12,984 nucleotides of DNA from Prevotellaceae bacterium (lineage in GTDB: Bacteria > Bacteroidota > Bacteroidia > Bacteroidales > Bacteroidaceae): positions 1 through 12,984 of the forward strand of contig JAJPZF010000062.1 of assembly GCA_021204545.1 (NCBI GenBank), in the 5' to 3' direction. A program made the translations under genes and the position numbers. Shown in pieces: positions 12,481 through 12,984 of this stretch (the stretch's first letter is position 1; every line of letters begins with the position of its first letter). The notes beneath the pieces were generated by a model. It worked only from the letters and a program-made list of their open reading frames with translations, had not been told where the DNA came from and searched no databases.

Positions 12481-12863
12481 CGTTCTATCCTCATCTCTAT
12501 CTCCCCCAGAGCCTTCTGCATCGCGCGTGTGGGGTAGAAGGTTATCTTCGGCTTGCAGAGCGCGTCCTTGGCGGTCACCTCCTCGGGCTTGTCCATGCAC
12601 TTAGACGGCACGTTCACGACGAGCCTGCCCAGCGGCCCGAGGTCTATGTTGCAGCCCTCCCTCAGCCCGACGCACACCTGCTCGGCGAGGCTCGTGAGGG
12701 CGTTCTCAAGGTCGCCCCTGGCAAGCGACGTGGCCTGCACGATGCTCTCCTTGATGCTCTCGAGGGGCAGCTCCGCGCTGCCCTTGGGCGAGGCGTAGTA
12801 GAGGGTCTTCCCCTTGCGGTTGCCCAGCGGCTGCACCCTATTGCGGATAATGAAGCTTATCAT
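12477..12863 (-). CDS. HU-like DNA-binding protein, Bacteroidetes type (128 aa)
   Basis: The sequence has the HU fold pattern as it appears in Bacteroidetes: an N-terminal strand pair (FIIRNRVQPLGNRKGKTLYY), the helix set SIKESIVQATSLARGDLENA and LTSLAEQVCVGLREG, the turn NIDLGPLGRLVVNVPSK (the DLGxxGxL motif), and a C-terminal extension EEVTAKDALCKPKITFYPTR, ending MQKALGEIEM. Such proteins bind or bend DNA, and many are encoded in Bacteroidetes genomes and prophages; a role in packaging, condensing or regulating phage DNA is possible. The start at 12861-12863 is chosen because the family begins here and it lies four bases after the previous stop. A longer open frame to 12968 encodes unrelated residues. 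Confidence 0.82.
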   Translation of the reverse strand: MISFIIRNRVQPLGNRKGKTLYYASPKGSAELPLESIKESIVQATSLARGDLENALTSLAEQVCVGLREGCNIDLGPLGRLVVNVPSKCMDKPEEVTAKDALCKPKITFYPTRAMQKALGEIEMRIER

Positions 12864-12867
12864 AGTC

Positions 12868-12984
12868 TTATTTGTCTGTCTCGTCCTGCTCAGGCAAAGG
12901 CAGCACTTCCAGCCCGTTCGCCTCTGCCAGAGCCTCAAGGTCGAAGTCCCTGTGCGTGTGATAGTCATAGAACACCCGAAACTT
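12868..12984 (-). CDS. C-terminal 38 residues of an unidentified protein, cut by the right edge
   Basis: The frame is open from the right edge to a TAA at 12868-12870 and ends four bases before the HU-like start. The visible residues read KFRVFYDYHTHRDFDLEALA, then EANGLEVLPLPEQDETDK. The acidic, polar end and the short gap to the next gene fit a real gene end in the same operon. No family is recognised. It could be a terminase or other upstream late protein, but there is no motif to say so. Confidence 0.6.
   Translation of the reverse strand, partial: KFRVFYDYHTHRDFDLEALAEANGLEVLPLPEQDETDK

Noticed and set aside
12481..12600. Longer start for the HTH protein at 12600
   Set aside because: It would add 40 residues of Gly/Arg/Asp-rich sequence that is the HU-like gene read in another frame. 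The ATGA overlap at 12477-12480 is the normal coupled start.
12864..12968. Upstream extension of the HU-like gene to a start at 12968
   Set aside because: The added 35 residues overlap the real end of the upstream gene in another frame and do not resemble the family, which begins at the ATG at 12861-12863.

Overview
The window is a tightly packed late (virion) gene block of a tailed phage or prophage. Every recognisable gene lies on the minus strand, so transcription runs from the right end (12984) to the left end (1). The family mix suggests a host in the Bacteroidetes: a Bacteroidales-type HU-like DNA-binding protein, a BppU-like fibre protein with a QxxxGVYxLEVW-type N-terminal domain, weak or AT-rich ribosome binding sites at several starts, and a GC-rich base composition. 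The genus cannot be fixed. The HK97-type portal, S78 prohead protease, HK97-fold capsid protein, connectors, tape measure, DUF3168-like terminator and tail-tube proteins point to a siphovirus-like particle. Terminase, lysis, integrase or transposase and replication genes are not in view.

Reading in transcription order. (1) 12984-11977: the last 38 residues of an unidentified gene, an HU-like protein, and a translationally coupled helix-turn-helix protein, closed by a terminator hairpin at 11927-11943. (2) 11886-7629: the head module, made of portal, gp6-like connector, head-closure protein, HK97-gp10-like protein, prohead protease and major capsid protein, closed by a strong terminator at 7557-7589 whose two G-U pairs form only in the minus-strand RNA. 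(3) 7490-1: the tail module, made of tape measure, an 814-residue tail-tip/hub candidate, a tail terminator (DUF3168-like), two tail-tube-like proteins, a two-frame tail assembly chaperone, a third tail-tube-like protein, and a fibre/upper-baseplate protein that runs off the left edge.

The best observation is a canonical -1 frameshift heptamer A_AAA_AAC at 1423-1429, exactly in the zero frame of the chaperone gene and two codons before its stop. It would join that gene to the downstream frame to give a 208-residue fusion, the analogue of lambda gpG/gpGT. The module is also organised unusually. Head connectors precede protease and capsid. The tape measure and tip gene precede the tube and chaperone genes, reversing the usual tube-chaperone-tape order. 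Three diverged tail-tube-like genes flank the chaperone. Most genes are joined by 1-38 nt overlaps or short gaps, which fits coupled translation within each operon. I see no CRISPR, tRNA, rRNA, insertion sequence or attachment site, and no gene-free stretch longer than about 140 bases.
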